From Syngnathus acus (lineage: Eukaryota; Chordata; Actinopteri; Syngnathiformes; Syngnathidae), in NCBI RefSeq assembly GCF_901709675.1, contig NC_051106.1:1772001-1836000 (forward strand): a DNA stretch of 64,000 nucleotides, written 5' to 3'. Below the pieces are notes generated by a model. That model did not search any database. It had not been told where the DNA came from and saw nothing but the letters and a program-made list of their open reading frames with translations. This document shows, one piece after another, positions 27,601-37,590 of this stretch (position 1 is its first letter; each line of letters opens with the position of its first letter). The position numbers and the translations under genes are program-made.

Positions 27601-30600
27601 CTGTGGAAATCTCCGGAAACTATCAAAGTTTGATGGAACAGCAGAAGGCCCACGAGGTTCCTAGCCTTTCTCTGACTCCCTCAGGATGTTTGGAATTTTT
27701 ATTTTTTTATTATTATCCATGGACACGGTTTGCTGTCTTGCAGTTATTCCAGGCTGAGATGTTCAGTCGCCAGCAGATCCTCCACTCCATCATCTGCGAT
27801 GGACAAAGGATGCTGGAACAGGGCCAAGTGGATGACCGGTCGGCTTTACAGACTTTGAATCCGTCCATATATATGTTGTGTGTGTGTATATATATTGTTT
27901 TGTTCCTGGATTGGATTGTGCAGGAATGAGTTCAATCTGAAACTGGCCCTGCTGAGCAACCAGTGGCAGGGCGTTGTGCGGCGCGCCCAGCAGAGGCGCG
28001 GCATCATTGACGGCTTGGTGCGCCAGTGGCAGCGCTACCGCGAGATGCTGGACAAGCTGCGCAAGTGGCTCGTGGACCTCTCCCAACCGGCCGAGGGGCT
28101 TCGGCCCGGGACATCCGTTCCTCTGCAGCAAGCTCGCTCCATGCTGGATGCCCTCCAGGTCCAGAACCGGGCAGTTTTAGCTGTCCATATGGGCCAGCCT
28201 CGCTAAAGTTTCTGTCTTGTGTGTGTGTGTCTGCAGCTGAAGGAGAAGGTGCTGCAGCGGCAGCAGGGCAGCTACATCCTGACGGTGGAGGCCGGTAGAC
28301 AGCTGCTGCTGTCGGCCGACAGCCGAGCCGAGGCCGCTTTGCAGGCCGAGCTGACCGACGTCCAGCAGCGCTGGAAGCGGACCAGCGGACGATTGGAGGA
28401 AATGCGGAGGCAACTCAGCACCTTGTTGAAGGTGCAGCACACCTTCATTGCTAAAGTATCTTTACGAAATGGAATCCAGATATCACAAACTCGCCTTGTG
28501 TGACAACAGGACTGGGACCGCTGTGACAAAGGCATCGGCGCATCTCTGGAGAAGCTTCGGGCCTTCAAGCGACAACTCTCTCAGCCTCTTCCCGATCATC
28601 ACGACGACCTGCAGGCGCAGCAGATGCGCTGCAAGGTACACCGGATCCGGTCCTTTCCCACGTTTGGACTTACTGTACGTCACACGGGCGCCTCCGCCAT
28701 TTATCAGGACTTGGAGGGCGCCATCGAAGGCTGGACTGGCGATCTGGCCCACCTGACTGTCCTGAGGGAGTCGCTGTCGTGCTACATCAGCGCCGAGGAC
28801 CTGTGCGTGCTGCAGGAGCGCATTGAGCTGCTGCAGCGCATGTGGGAGGAAATCTGCCACCAGGTGACGCATGCACATCACTTGGGTTGTTTAAATGTCG
28901 TGCGTGAGACTTTGAAACGGTCTAAAGTGATCAAGCAATATGGAAGATGGAGATTAATGCGTCAGATAGTTTTTAAGTTGAGAATTTTATTATCAAATGT
29001 AGGAATTTTGAAATTAAGATTTTGTGAAGGTGTTTTTTTTTATGTGGGAATTTTCTTGCGAAATAAGGGAATTTTGAAGTGTGCAGTTTTGGAAATGTGA
29101 TTATAATTGGAGTATGGATAATAGTTCCCAAGAAATTCTGGATGGGTTGAATATTTTGGATCGATCTGAATTGACCAAGAACAATTTTTTAGTTTAAAAA
29201 ATCTCGAAGTCTATTTCCTATTTGCAAAGTTGATGAAACAGCTGCACTGAAAGATTGTGCACTGCATCCTGTTTGTGCTTCACAACAGAGAGACAGGAAA
29301 CACACAAAACCACTCAGTGCTACTCTCAGCGCCTCGCTCGACTTGGCCAATGTCTTTCTATCTTGGCAGCTAAACTTACGCGGGCAGCAGGTGGCCGACA
29401 AGCTGAACGAGTGGAGTGCCTTTCATGACAAGTACAAGGAGCTGTGTGAGTGGCTCACCAGCATGGAGAGCAAGGTGTCGCAAAATGGAGACGTCAGCAT
29501 CGAGGAGATGATCGAGCGGCTGCGGAAGGTAAGGAGCCCACATTAGGACTTTTTTTTGTGTTAGTTTTGGTTGCTCTGAGTTCCACTGCAGCACCATCTT
29601 ATGGGCCTATTCCACAAGGTTCAATTTTGGAGCCCCTGCTGTTCTCATTCGAGTTGTTTCCCCAGGGTTCCATCCCATTTGTGTTTGTTTTATGTATGTG
29701 TTGGCACAAGTTACCAAATTGTAATGTCTGTGGTGTGTTGTTGTCAGGACTACCAGGAGGAGATCTCCGTGGCCGAGGAGAACAAGCTGCACCTCCACCA
29801 GCTGGGAGAGCGCCTGGCCCGGGCCAGCCACCCGAGCAAGGCCGCCGAAATCCAACACAAGCTCGCCAAAGTCAACGACCGCTGGCAGCACCTCCTGGAC
29901 CTAATCGGCGCTAGGTGAGGCGACCGACAAGACACTTTCAACTCGACGAATCCACCAGCTCCATTTTCAATCTCCGGCGCGTTTGCTGTCGTCAGGGTGA
30001 AGAAGCTGAGGGAAACCCTGGTGGCAGTGCAGCAGTTGGACAAGAACATGAGCAGCCTGCGTACCTGGCTGGCCCACATCGAGACCGAGCTATCCCAGCC
30101 CATCGCTTACGACTCCTGCGACTTCCAAGACATTCAGCGGAGGCTCGACCTACAGCAGGAGCTTCAGAGCGACATCGAGAAGCACAGCACCGGCGTGGCG
30201 TCGTTGCTGAACCTGTGCGAGGTTCTGCTGCACGACTGCGACGCCTGCGCCACCGACGCCGAGTGCGACTCCATCCAGCAGGCCACGCGCAGTCTGGACC
30301 GCCGATGGAGGAGCATCTGCACCTCCTCCATGGAAAGGAGGCTCAAGTAGGACCTCGTCTTTGACTCTTTGCTCGCTGATCACCTCTGATAATTAACCAA
30401 AGTGCACGTCGGTTTGCAGGATTGAGGAAACGTGGCGCTTGTGGCAGAAATTCCTGGAGGACGTGAACCGCTTTGAGGAATGGCTGGCCGCTTCTGAGGA
30501 GACGGCCGCGTTACCCAACTCCTCGGGTGTTTTGTACACCGAAGCCAAGGAGGAACTCAAGAAATTTGAGGTGCACAATTTATGATAAAGGAGTATTTAC

Positions 30601-33600
30601 AAGACATATCATTGTCATTTTAATCAATCAAGATTTTTTACAAGAAAAACAAAGCCTCAGTATATACCTCAGTCGCCCTTTTAGGAGAAGAGACCTTTGC
30701 GGTTTGTCTCGCCGCATGTCCGCAGACTTTCCAGCGTCAGGTCCACGAAAACCTGACGCAGCTGGAATTGCTGAACAAGCAGTACCGCCGGCTGGCCAGA
30801 GAAAACCGCACCGACGCTTGCGGCGGCCTGAAGGAGATGGCGCACAGCACCAACCAGCGCTGGGACAACCTGCAGAAGAGGGTGGCAGCCATCCTCCGCC
30901 GGCTCAAGGTGGGGACCATGACCACTGGCTCACGCGGCTTCTATCCAGGCCCTGAGTCAGCAAAGCAGTCCTCACTCATTCCAAAAGGCTGACCTACTTC
31001 TTGCAACTGAGTTTGTTTGTATTCTGACTGACAAGGAGCGTTTTTCCTTTGCCTGTGCAGCACTTCATCAGTCAGAGGGAGGAGTTTGAGACGGCCAGGG
31101 ATGGCATCCTGGTGTGGCTGACCGAGATGGACCTGCAGCTCACCAACATCGAGCACTTCTCTGAGTGCGACATCCAAGCCAAGATCAAACAGCTCCGGGT
31201 GAGTGGCTGCAGAGCAACAATTCAATGTTGGGTTGGATGGATAACAAAAGACTGCACATACAAATATTGGAAAAATAGCGCGCACCACGTTTTTTTTGTA
31301 CACGGTTAGTGAGCCGTTTTCTGGTCCCACAGTCCTTCCAGCAGGAGATCTCGCTGACCACGGCCAAGATTGAGGGCATCTTCCACCAGGGCGGGGCACT
31401 GATCGAGAAGAGCGAGCCGCTGGACGCCGCCGTCATCGAGGAGGAACTGGAGGAGCTGCAGCGCTACTGCCAGGAGGTCTTCGGACGGGTCGAGAGATAC
31501 TACAAGAAGCTCATACGACTGCCCGTAAGACCTTAAACAGTCCCAGGATGGATGTATGTATGTTGAAGGGAGCCGAGGAGCTTCAGTTAGAAAAAAGTAG
31601 TACTCTGCCGCCATCTTGGACCCTCTCTATTGGCAATTACCGTTCAGTATAAATATTTATGTGTGGTTGTCAATTTGCTCTTCAGTGTGTAGTCCTCACG
31701 GGTCCATTGCAATTGTCCTGCAGCTGGCCGAGGACGACGCCGAAGCGTCTCTTTCGGACCGCGAGCTGGAGCTGGACGAGGCCGCCGACTTGTCAGGCGA
31801 CCTGTCGGGCTTGCCGCTGTGGAGCGAGCGCCTGGGCGACGGCTTCCTGTCGCCGCTGCCCTCATCGGGACGCTCAGCGGCCTCGCTGGCAGCGCAGCTG
31901 CGGACGGAGCGCTCGGGCCGGGACACGCCGGCCAGCGTGGACTCCATCCCGCTGGAGTGGGACCACGACTACGACCTGAGCCGCGGCCTGGAGAGCGCCA
32001 GTCGGGCCCTCCGGGAGCAGCAGATTGAGGAGGGAGACTTCCTGCGGCCGCCTGCCTCCGCTTTGTCAGGTCAGCACCTCATATGATTTATAATTATTTG
32101 ATTTCCTTTTTTCTTTTTTTAATTATGAGCAAACACCCCTGCGCCTCATCTCAGCCATCTTTCAGCCTCGCTGGAAAGAGGTCTGGTCATTAAATTACTG
32201 CCCTCTTGTGGATTATTTGTGAAGCAGATGTATTAATAGCACACATCTGGCTTTTCAACACGCTCCAAAAAATCTCACTGATGATGTGGAGGCCTCAAAA
32301 AGTCAAGTATCACATGTCGTGTAAAATGGCCGGGTGCTGAACGTGTGTGTGCTTGACAATGTGTCTTCCAGATGTAGTGATCCCAGAGAGCCCGGAGGCC
32401 TTTGTTAAACTAACAGAGAAAATACTGAGGTGCTCCGCTGGTAGGCAACGTGCTAACAAAGCTAGCATGCTAAACTCAGCACCACCTGGGGGCCTTAGAG
32501 CTTTCACCGCTTTTGGATTTGTGTTTCATTTCCACTTTTGGTAACTTTTCTAACACTGGGGCTCCATTCCATTTCTTTTGGTCCCTTCAATTGACGGAAA
32601 AAAAATTGACTAAAGAGAAATGGAGCCCCTTCCTTCTCACTTTGCTCGGTGCTGTGTGGCTTGTAGACCTTTTCACCGGGACGTCACGGGTGGCAAAAGC
32701 TCAAAAGATTTTAGCCTTCTTCATCAGCGCTAAAGGGAGACAGAATGACAGGCCAAAATCGACGTGGTGGAAATTCGACGTGTGCATTGAAGGTTTTTTT
32801 TCTCAGTTCAAGTCAGCACTCGTCAATCCTCTTTCTGCCACCCGGAAGTACCCTGTCACCTTTTGTTTACTATCACTCTGAAAAGGTCTATAAATCCTCT
32901 TTGCATGTCGTGTGGTGGAACGCTGTCAGGTTAGCATCGGTCTTTCGTCCGTACTGAGGCGGGTGATGCTCAAGGTTTCCTACTCGCATCACCCCCGCCC
33001 GAACGAGGTTTTTCGCCGTGGATCCCGGTGACACCAAACACCACGTGAACGCTCAATGATCACGCGTGTGTGTGTGAACGCAGAGGAGGCGTCGTCGTCT
33101 GACCCGCCGCTTGCCGAGAGCAGCCGCAGCCGCACGTACGCTGCCGTCGACCTGGATGCCTCCTACATGGGATATGTAAGTTTGCCTCTAGCGCATCCCT
33201 TTAGCTCATTTTTTATTACTTTGCAACATACAGTAATAATAATCAATATATTGTAAGAAATGACTAAGCATCTCAATAAAATGATACAAATAGTTGTATG
33301 AAATATCAAAATAATTGATACTTAGATGCGACTGCTGGGCGAATGTCGCGGCAACATCGACGCAGTGAAGAGGGTGGGCTGCCAGTTAAAAGAGGAAGAG
33401 GACATGGCGTCTGGGCTGGCCAACCCCGGCGGATCCGAGTCGCAAACGTCCGGTGAGCCCCGCCGGGATGTGCTTCTTTGTGTCATGAAAGACAAGCTCG
33501 GGGATCTCAACGTTCTGCTCGTGCCAGGGGTGATCGAACGCTGGGAGCTCCTGCAGGCTCAGGACCTCAGCAAGGAGATCCGCAGCAAGCAGAACCAGCA

Positions 33601-36600
33601 GCAGTGGCAGCAGCTCAACTCGGACCTCGACAACATCCGGACGTGGTTGCAGGAGGCTGGCGACGAGCTGGAGCGCCAGCGTGGCCTCGACCTTAGCACC
33701 GACATCCAGACCATCCAGTTTCGCATCAAGAAGCTCAAGGTGTGTTCCTGCTCATCCTCAAAGGTCCCCAAATGTAAAAACAAAACATAAGTGGGCTTAA
33801 GTGGGTCTGTTGGCACGTGTCCAGGAGCTTCAGCGAGCTTGGGACAAGCGCAAGGGCATCGTGCTGTCCATCAACCTGTGCAGCGCCGACTTTGTGCACT
33901 CGGACACAGACGAATCCAAGGAGCTGCAGGCCAAACTCAAGGACATGAACAACTCTTGGGACGAGCTGGCCGCTGCCTTGGACCGCTGGAGGTCTTCGCT
34001 GCAGGGAGCCCTCATGCACTGTCAAGTATGTCCAGAGAAGGGTACAAGTTGAGCTGGGAGGAAGAACTTGATGAAATGCCTCACACAGGACTTCCACGAG
34101 ATGAGTCACGGTCTGCTGCTGTGGTTGGAAAATATCGACCGTCGACGTAACCAAGTGGTCCCCATCGACCCCGTGCAGGACAGCGACACTCTGCAAGAGC
34201 ACCATAAAGCGCTCACGGTACGCACGCACAGCTTCTTTTTTTTTAATTGGACCGCTGAGGCTTTTTGTGGGTCAAGAGTCACAAAATGGCAGCCTTGCGA
34301 GCGGCGTAATTGGAGCTCTGACTTGCGGTTGCAGCAAATCCGCCAGGAGCTGCTGGACTCGCAGCGCAAGGTGGCCTCGCTGCAGGACATGGCGCTGCAG
34401 TTGCTGGTCACCTCGCAGAGCGGCGAATGCCTGGAGGCTAAGGAGAAGGTCCATGTCATCGGCAACCGCCTCAAGCTGCTGCTCAAGGAGGTCACCCGAG
34501 ACCTCAGGGAGCTGGCCCGCATCCTGGACCTGACCAGCAGTCAGCAGGTACACCCGATCCTCGCCAGTCGGCCCCAAACCGAGTCTTGGGCGCTTTCCCT
34601 TGGCGCTTGAGTTTGTTTTCCTCCCTCAAGCTTTTGAACTTGAGCCTGTTGGTCTTTTTTTTTTTTCTGCACAGGATCTTTCGTCGTGGTCGTCTGCGGA
34701 CGATTTGGATACAGGATCCGGGTCGCTCAGCCCCGCCTCCGGAAGGAGCACTCCGAGTCGGCGCCGATCGGTAACATATACGCCTCCCTGCCTCCTCCTT
34801 TTGCTGTAGCCCTTCAAGAATCTCCGCTGCTAGAATTGTTGACCAGAAATTTTAGAAGCGGAAATTTAACAGAGTTTACTAAACTGTCATTTTCAGGGTG
34901 CATTTTAAATGTCTTCTTTTGGTATTGCTGTCTGTAAAAATTGAGAATAGAGTTTCAGTCCCGACTTTGCTCCAAAATTCATTCATTTCCCTCTAAAATC
35001 AAAAGCTGGGCAGTGTGAAAGGGGCTCACAACATGCACCCCAACAAAGTCAACAATTCACCCCTCCCATGCCGAGATCTGTCCTTCCTTCCTTCCTCTTT
35101 TCCTTCCTTCCTTTCTTACTTACTTCCGCACCTCCACTTTTTTCCTCCTTCTCACTTCCCGAACTTTCCACGCACTTCTGATGTGTGCAGCACAGCCAGC
35201 CCGAGAGCCACCCGAGCTTTTATTTTTCCTTTTCTGCCTGAAAGTGCGTGGAGCCTCTTTCCCATTAAGCCTTCCTCGGAACTCTGCCTCCCTCCAGTTT
35301 GGATCGTTTGCTTTTAGATCACAGTAGTTTGCAGTTTCGCACCATTTGTGAGCTGGTGAAATGCTTGGACCTTTTCACCGTGATGTCATTTGTACTTCAG
35401 GGTGGCGACGTGATGTCATGGGTGGCTTCCATCTTGATATACCTGGACTGAAAACTTTTCTTTTCTTTTATACCTCCCTCCATCCCCCCCCCCCCTCTAC
35501 CGTTCATTGCAAACAGCAGCGGGGCAAATGTAGCGTGTCAGAGCGCGGAGGCCCCTTGAGCGGTCCACGGCACAGGTACTGGTTCTGTTGCTTGCTAGCG
35601 CACTTGCAAGATGATGGAAGTCGCACATTTGTAGTCATTGAATTATATTTCCAGCAAAATGAAATTGGACCATTTCCCGTGCGGCTATTCTAAAGAAAAC
35701 ATTTTTATTTTAAATCGGGTGGTCGTGATAGTGAATTCCATCATCTTCTGCGAGACTAGACGCTCTTGCGTAGGCCGACTGACCGGCGGAAGCCCTCCTT
35801 TCCTGGATTGTTAGGAATTTCCACTGCTTAACAACCCAACCACTGGATCTGCCCCCAAGTGTTTGTCAATAGCTAACCACAACGCCCCGCCCGCCACTAG
35901 TGGGCGCACTTCCCCTTCTTTCTCTCTAAACAGCCGTCTGCAATGAACGACACAAAAGTCTGCAGTTTCTTCTTCTCTTGCTATGTCAGCACCTCTGCAC
36001 CCCCCTCGCCCCTTTCAATCATCACTGCTTGCAATTTGTGAGGAGCCATTGTTGTCCCTTTTGAAGCCTGCTTTTTGGGTGTTGGTTTTACTCGCAAAAC
36101 TCCAAAGTCTTGCCATTTTCTGGGTCGAAAGCTTGTATTGTTATTGCACATTATGCGCTGTCATTTGTCACATGGTTCCGTGGATGAATTCATGTCGATT
36201 GGTGAAACTGCTGTCTGAGGATGGATTTTTTTGGGGTCATATATTTGGTAAGATTTTAGAGTTTTGCTGCATATTCGTGAGCACTTGGTGGAAAAACAGA
36301 ACATCTACGATTGTGTCAGCTTGTCCCTGTTGGTGGAATGATGTTGTCTGAGTCCACCTTTCCCAAACTCCTCATTTAACACACACACACACACACTCAC
36401 AAAACTGTATCTCATTAAAAATATTGGTTTTAATTTACATGTGAATGTGTTGATAATATGTGACCTTCTTTATTTTAGATCAGCACTTCTATATTGTAAT
36501 TAGTGAGGGTTTTTTTCCCCCAGATGTTGCCAGTCTCTTTCTGACTTCATTATTTGCTGTCTGGCAGGTGTCGCAGCGCCGCTGGGTCCGCTTCCTGCCC

Positions 36601-36808
36601 TTCTGAAGCGCCGCCGGCACAGTGGGGCACTTGCTTCGCATACCGCGTCCTGCGGGTGGCGCTGCCCCTCCAGCTGGCGCTGCTGGTGCTGGTGCTGGTG
36701 GCCTTCCTGCTGCCCTTGTCCGAGGCCGACTACTGCGCCCAGTCCAACAACTTGGCCCACTCCTTCTACCCCATGCTGAGCTACACCAACGGGCCTCCGC
36801 CTGTCTAG
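93..36808 (+). CDS. syne1: Nesprin-1 (giant isoform), 3' part of gene, 109 exons, 5' incomplete
   Basis: Nesprin-1 is a giant outer-nuclear-membrane spectrin-repeat protein. Its C-terminal KASH peptide binds SUN proteins in the perinuclear space, forming the LINC complex that ties the nucleus to the cytoskeleton. The window holds about 7,113 residues against roughly 8,800 in the human giant form, so the N-terminal CH-CH actin-binding domain and first repeats lie upstream. The sequence shows long runs of heptad-like helices with recurrent Trp/Leu positions (spectrin repeats), then the conserved block SIPLEWDHDYDLSR, then the SADDLDT..SPASGRSTP linker, then KASH. These C-terminal blocks, plus neighbouring rmnd1 and akap12, identify SYNE1 rather than SYNE2. 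All 109 exons have AG/GT borders and compatible phases. Introns are mostly 65-120 nt. Which teleost duplicate (syne1a or syne1b) this is cannot be told here. Confidence 0.93.
7430..7556 (+). mobile_element. LINE 3' tail with (ATTC)n in a syne1 intron
   Basis: Runs of T and tttatttattgatgtattgt, then acatgtttgaaacaaataaa and (attc)4. This is the kind of 3' end and tetranucleotide tail left by truncated L2/CR1-type LINEs in fish. It enlarges the intron 7,333-7,880 to 548 nt. Confidence 0.55.
12754..14908 (+). CDS. syne1: syne1 giant internal exon (2,155 nt)
   Basis: A single uninterrupted exon of about 718 codons sits in a gene whose other exons average about 180 nt. It is bounded by a cgacgcag acceptor and an aacag/gtacc donor and encodes roughly six to seven consecutive spectrin repeats, with recurring hydrophobic heptads and Trp residues at helix starts. 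Phase matches both neighbours: it completes a split codon at the 5' end and ends on a codon. The open frame continues about 90 nt into the next intron before a stop at about 14,999. That extension lacks repeat character and the next exon joins in phase from 14,908, so I treat it as intron. Confidence 0.9.
15097..31524 (+). CDS. syne1: syne1 exons 42-98 of the window (spectrin repeats)
   Basis: Exons: 15097-15434, 15497-15641, 15721-15939, 16007-16275, 16346-16511, 16620-16775, 16844-16996, 17090-17272, 17355-17492, 17681-17866, 17939-18061, 18129-18311, 18390-18533, 18595-18750, 19089-19229, 19618-19731, 19793-19954, 20053-20256, 20414-20581, 21188-21391, 21479-21610, 21684-21784, 21863-22016, 22105-22218, 22308-22466, 22618-22827, 23072-23173, 23232-23351, 23417-23617, 23737-23910, 23980-24111, 24236-24432, 24555-24687, 24751-24933, 25078-25227, 25302-25478, 25559-25714, 25779-25934, 26002-26172, 26239-26372, 26458-26662, 26770-26952, 27026-27172, 27238-27392, 27509-27656, 27744-27838, 27924-28158, 28237-28431, 28510-28635, 28708-28863, 29370-29528, 29748-29914, 29996-30346, 30420-30570, 30726-30908, 31061-31198, 31333-31524. 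Phases chain throughout. The segment 18595-21784 is less regular (Ser/Glu-rich linkers) than the surrounding repeats. The acceptor of exon 16007 has a weak pyrimidine tract, and the donor of 27744-27838 (gtcggc) is non-consensus. Confidence 0.85.
22880..22990 (+). mobile_element. Non-LTR reverse transcriptase fragment in a syne1 intron
   Basis: The plus strand reads GVPQGSVLGPRLFIT from about 22,891, matching the GxPQGSxLGPLLF signature of LINE reverse transcriptases. The frame is lost shortly after. It is only about 100 nt, in the intron between exons 22,618-22,827 and 23,072-23,173. Confidence 0.7.
29590..29700 (+). mobile_element. Second reverse transcriptase fragment in a syne1 intron
   Basis: Reads GPIPQGSILEPLLFSFELFP and then QGSIPF, a mutated copy of the LINE GxPQGSxLGPLLFSLY motif, in the intron 29,529-29,747. 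The G of LGP has become E, as expected of an inactive relic. Confidence 0.7.
31724..34770 (+). CDS. syne1: syne1 C-terminal repeat and linker exons
   Basis: Exons: 31724-32069, 32372-32440 (small cassette, listed separately), 33084-33175, 33326-33452, 33528-33739, 33825-34025, 34089-34217, 34335-34547, 34675-34770. This is the best conserved part relative to mammalian nesprin-1. 31724-32069 carries the acidic linker and the block SIPLEWDHDYDLSR. The next exons carry MRLLGEC, GVIERWELLQAQ, LSTDIQTI, ILSINLCS, LLLWLENIDRR, VHVIGNRLKLLLKEV and DLSSWSSADDLDT, matching the final spectrin repeats and the pre-KASH linker. These repeats also make up the short KASH-containing nesprin-1 alpha-type isoforms. 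I do not see a clear alternative first exon for such an isoform in the window. Confidence 0.93.
32372..32440 (+). CDS. syne1: syne1 DV23-like 23-codon cassette exon
   Basis: A 69-nt exon with consensus borders (cttccag acceptor, gtaggc donor) encodes 23 residues beginning DVVIPESPEAFVKLTE. This matches the small, highly conserved alternatively spliced peptide of the nesprin-1 C-terminus known as DV23. The exon is symmetric (one base enters the first codon, one base remains), so inclusion or skipping keeps the frame with 33084-33175. The last seven residues (KILRCSA) differ from the mammalian tail as I remember it, whereas the first sixteen are nearly the same. Its use cannot be read from DNA. 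Confidence 0.85.
33453..33527 (+). other. 75-nt stop-free intron in syne1
   Basis: Between 33452 and 33528 lies a 75-nt GT-AG segment (donor gtgagc, acceptor gtgccag) without an in-frame stop and divisible by three. The genomic frame therefore reads straight through it and would add 25 residues. Mammalian nesprin-1 lacks residues here (its sequence runs from an S/T-Q-T stretch directly into GVIDRWELLQ), and splicing restores exactly that junction. I call it an intron. Retention would be translationally silent apart from the insertion. Confidence 0.75.
35517..35575 (+). CDS. syne1: syne1 penultimate exon (RGKCS linker)
   Basis: A 59-nt exon encodes QRGKCSVSERGGPLSGPRHR, corresponding to the PRGKCSLSQ.. 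segment just before the KASH domain in mammalian SYNE1. The acceptor is aaacag; the alternative three bases downstream (cagcag tandem acceptor, 35,520) would drop one Gln. The donor is cacag/gtactgg. It ends with two bases that combine with the first G of the KASH exon. Confidence 0.85.
36376..36397. repeat. (CA)n microsatellite in the last syne1 intron
   Basis: About nine uninterrupted CA dinucleotides in the 992-nt intron preceding the KASH exon. Confidence 0.7.
36568..36808 (+). CDS. syne1: syne1 last exon: KASH domain and stop
   Basis: Codes for a short Ser/Pro linker, then AYRVLRVALPLQLAL with a roughly 20-residue hydrophobic membrane span, then the luminal SUN-binding tail ending HSFYPMLSYTNGPPPV and a TAG stop. 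This is the KASH (Klarsicht/ANC-1/Syne homology) tail anchor of the outer nuclear membrane. The luminal Cys 24 residues from the end (position -23), which in nesprins can form a disulfide with SUN, is kept. The stop lies directly after PPPV, as needed because a free C-terminal carboxylate docks into SUN. Confidence 0.96.
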
Positions 36809-37248
36809 AAAGCGCATCTGCAAAAAAACAAAAAGCAACAGCTGTCGCCAAAACGAAGAAACGCACCACGAAACCCTTTAGAGAGACCTGATTGCTGCGT
36901 AAATTTCTCATAAATGGCCAAAACAGGCTGTGATTTTTTTCTCATCACTATAACTTAGTAATGCTAACACATTGCAATGCGTGTTTTTTCCCCCCGCATG
37001 CAGTTCCACATCCCCACCTCCAATTTTCAACCGTACGCACCGAGATTATTTTTTAAGAAGATTCATCGTCAGGACGACGTTTGTCGTTTTATTTTTTCAA
37101 CATATAAAATAATGTGGAGCCAGATAGAAACTATTGTATTTTTTGTATGCTTATCCAGTGTCAGATGTGTAACAAGGTGAGGATGATCACTTGTGTATGT
37201 GTACTGTATATAATGTTTATGACAAATGTATACACGAGCATCAGAAAC

Positions 37249-37254
37249 AATAAA
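37249..37254 (+). terminator. Probable syne1 polyadenylation signal AATAAA
   Basis: Canonical AATAAA about 440 nt after the syne1 stop, followed by T-rich and TGTGT sequence at 37,270-37,290. It is the first canonical hexamer seen after the stop. Confidence 0.6.
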
Positions 37255-37330
37255 TGCCAAATCTCTATTTTGACATCTGTGTATTTTTTGGTTTTACCCA
37301 TGTTGAATTTATTCCTCTAAGCAGGTAGGA

Positions 37331-37590
37331 GAGAGGCGGAGACGGAGAGAATTTTATGTTACTAAAAAAAATGAAAAGGTATCATGGATTTCTACCAATA
37401 CATTTAGATATTTTATTTATCCATTTATTAAGAAATATCTATACATTCAAAAAACATTTGCGGAGAGGGAGAGAATTTTATTTTACATAAAAAAATAAAA
37501 AGGTATACTGGATTTCTGCAAATACATTTTGACTTTTTATCTATCAATTTATTAAGAAATATATGCACATTACAAACATTTGCGTAAAAA
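37331..37590. repeat. Direct tandem duplication, about 124-bp unit
   Basis: Two diverged copies of a segment containing gagagaatttta, then a run of A, aaaaggtat, ctggatttct, tttattaagaaatat and acatttgcg. Matching positions are offset by 124 nt (for example 37,345 and 37,469). Both copies are AT-rich and noncoding, just downstream of the syne1 poly(A) signal. Confidence 0.7.

Larger units (their letters stand above)
34771..36567 (+). other. Two long terminal introns of syne1
   Basis: The introns 34,771-35,516 (746 nt) and 35,576-36,567 (992 nt) flank the 59-nt penultimate exon and are several times longer than the typical intron of this gene. They contain pyrimidine-rich TTCC tracts (35,080-35,160), a poly-C run near 35,490 and a CA microsatellite. 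I see no further coding exon or repeat family in them. Confidence 0.55.

Noticed and set aside
32513-32881. 122-codon open frame in the intron after the DV23 exon
   Set aside because: No family resemblance, no conserved splice partners, Phe/Leu-rich composition; ordinary intronic openness.
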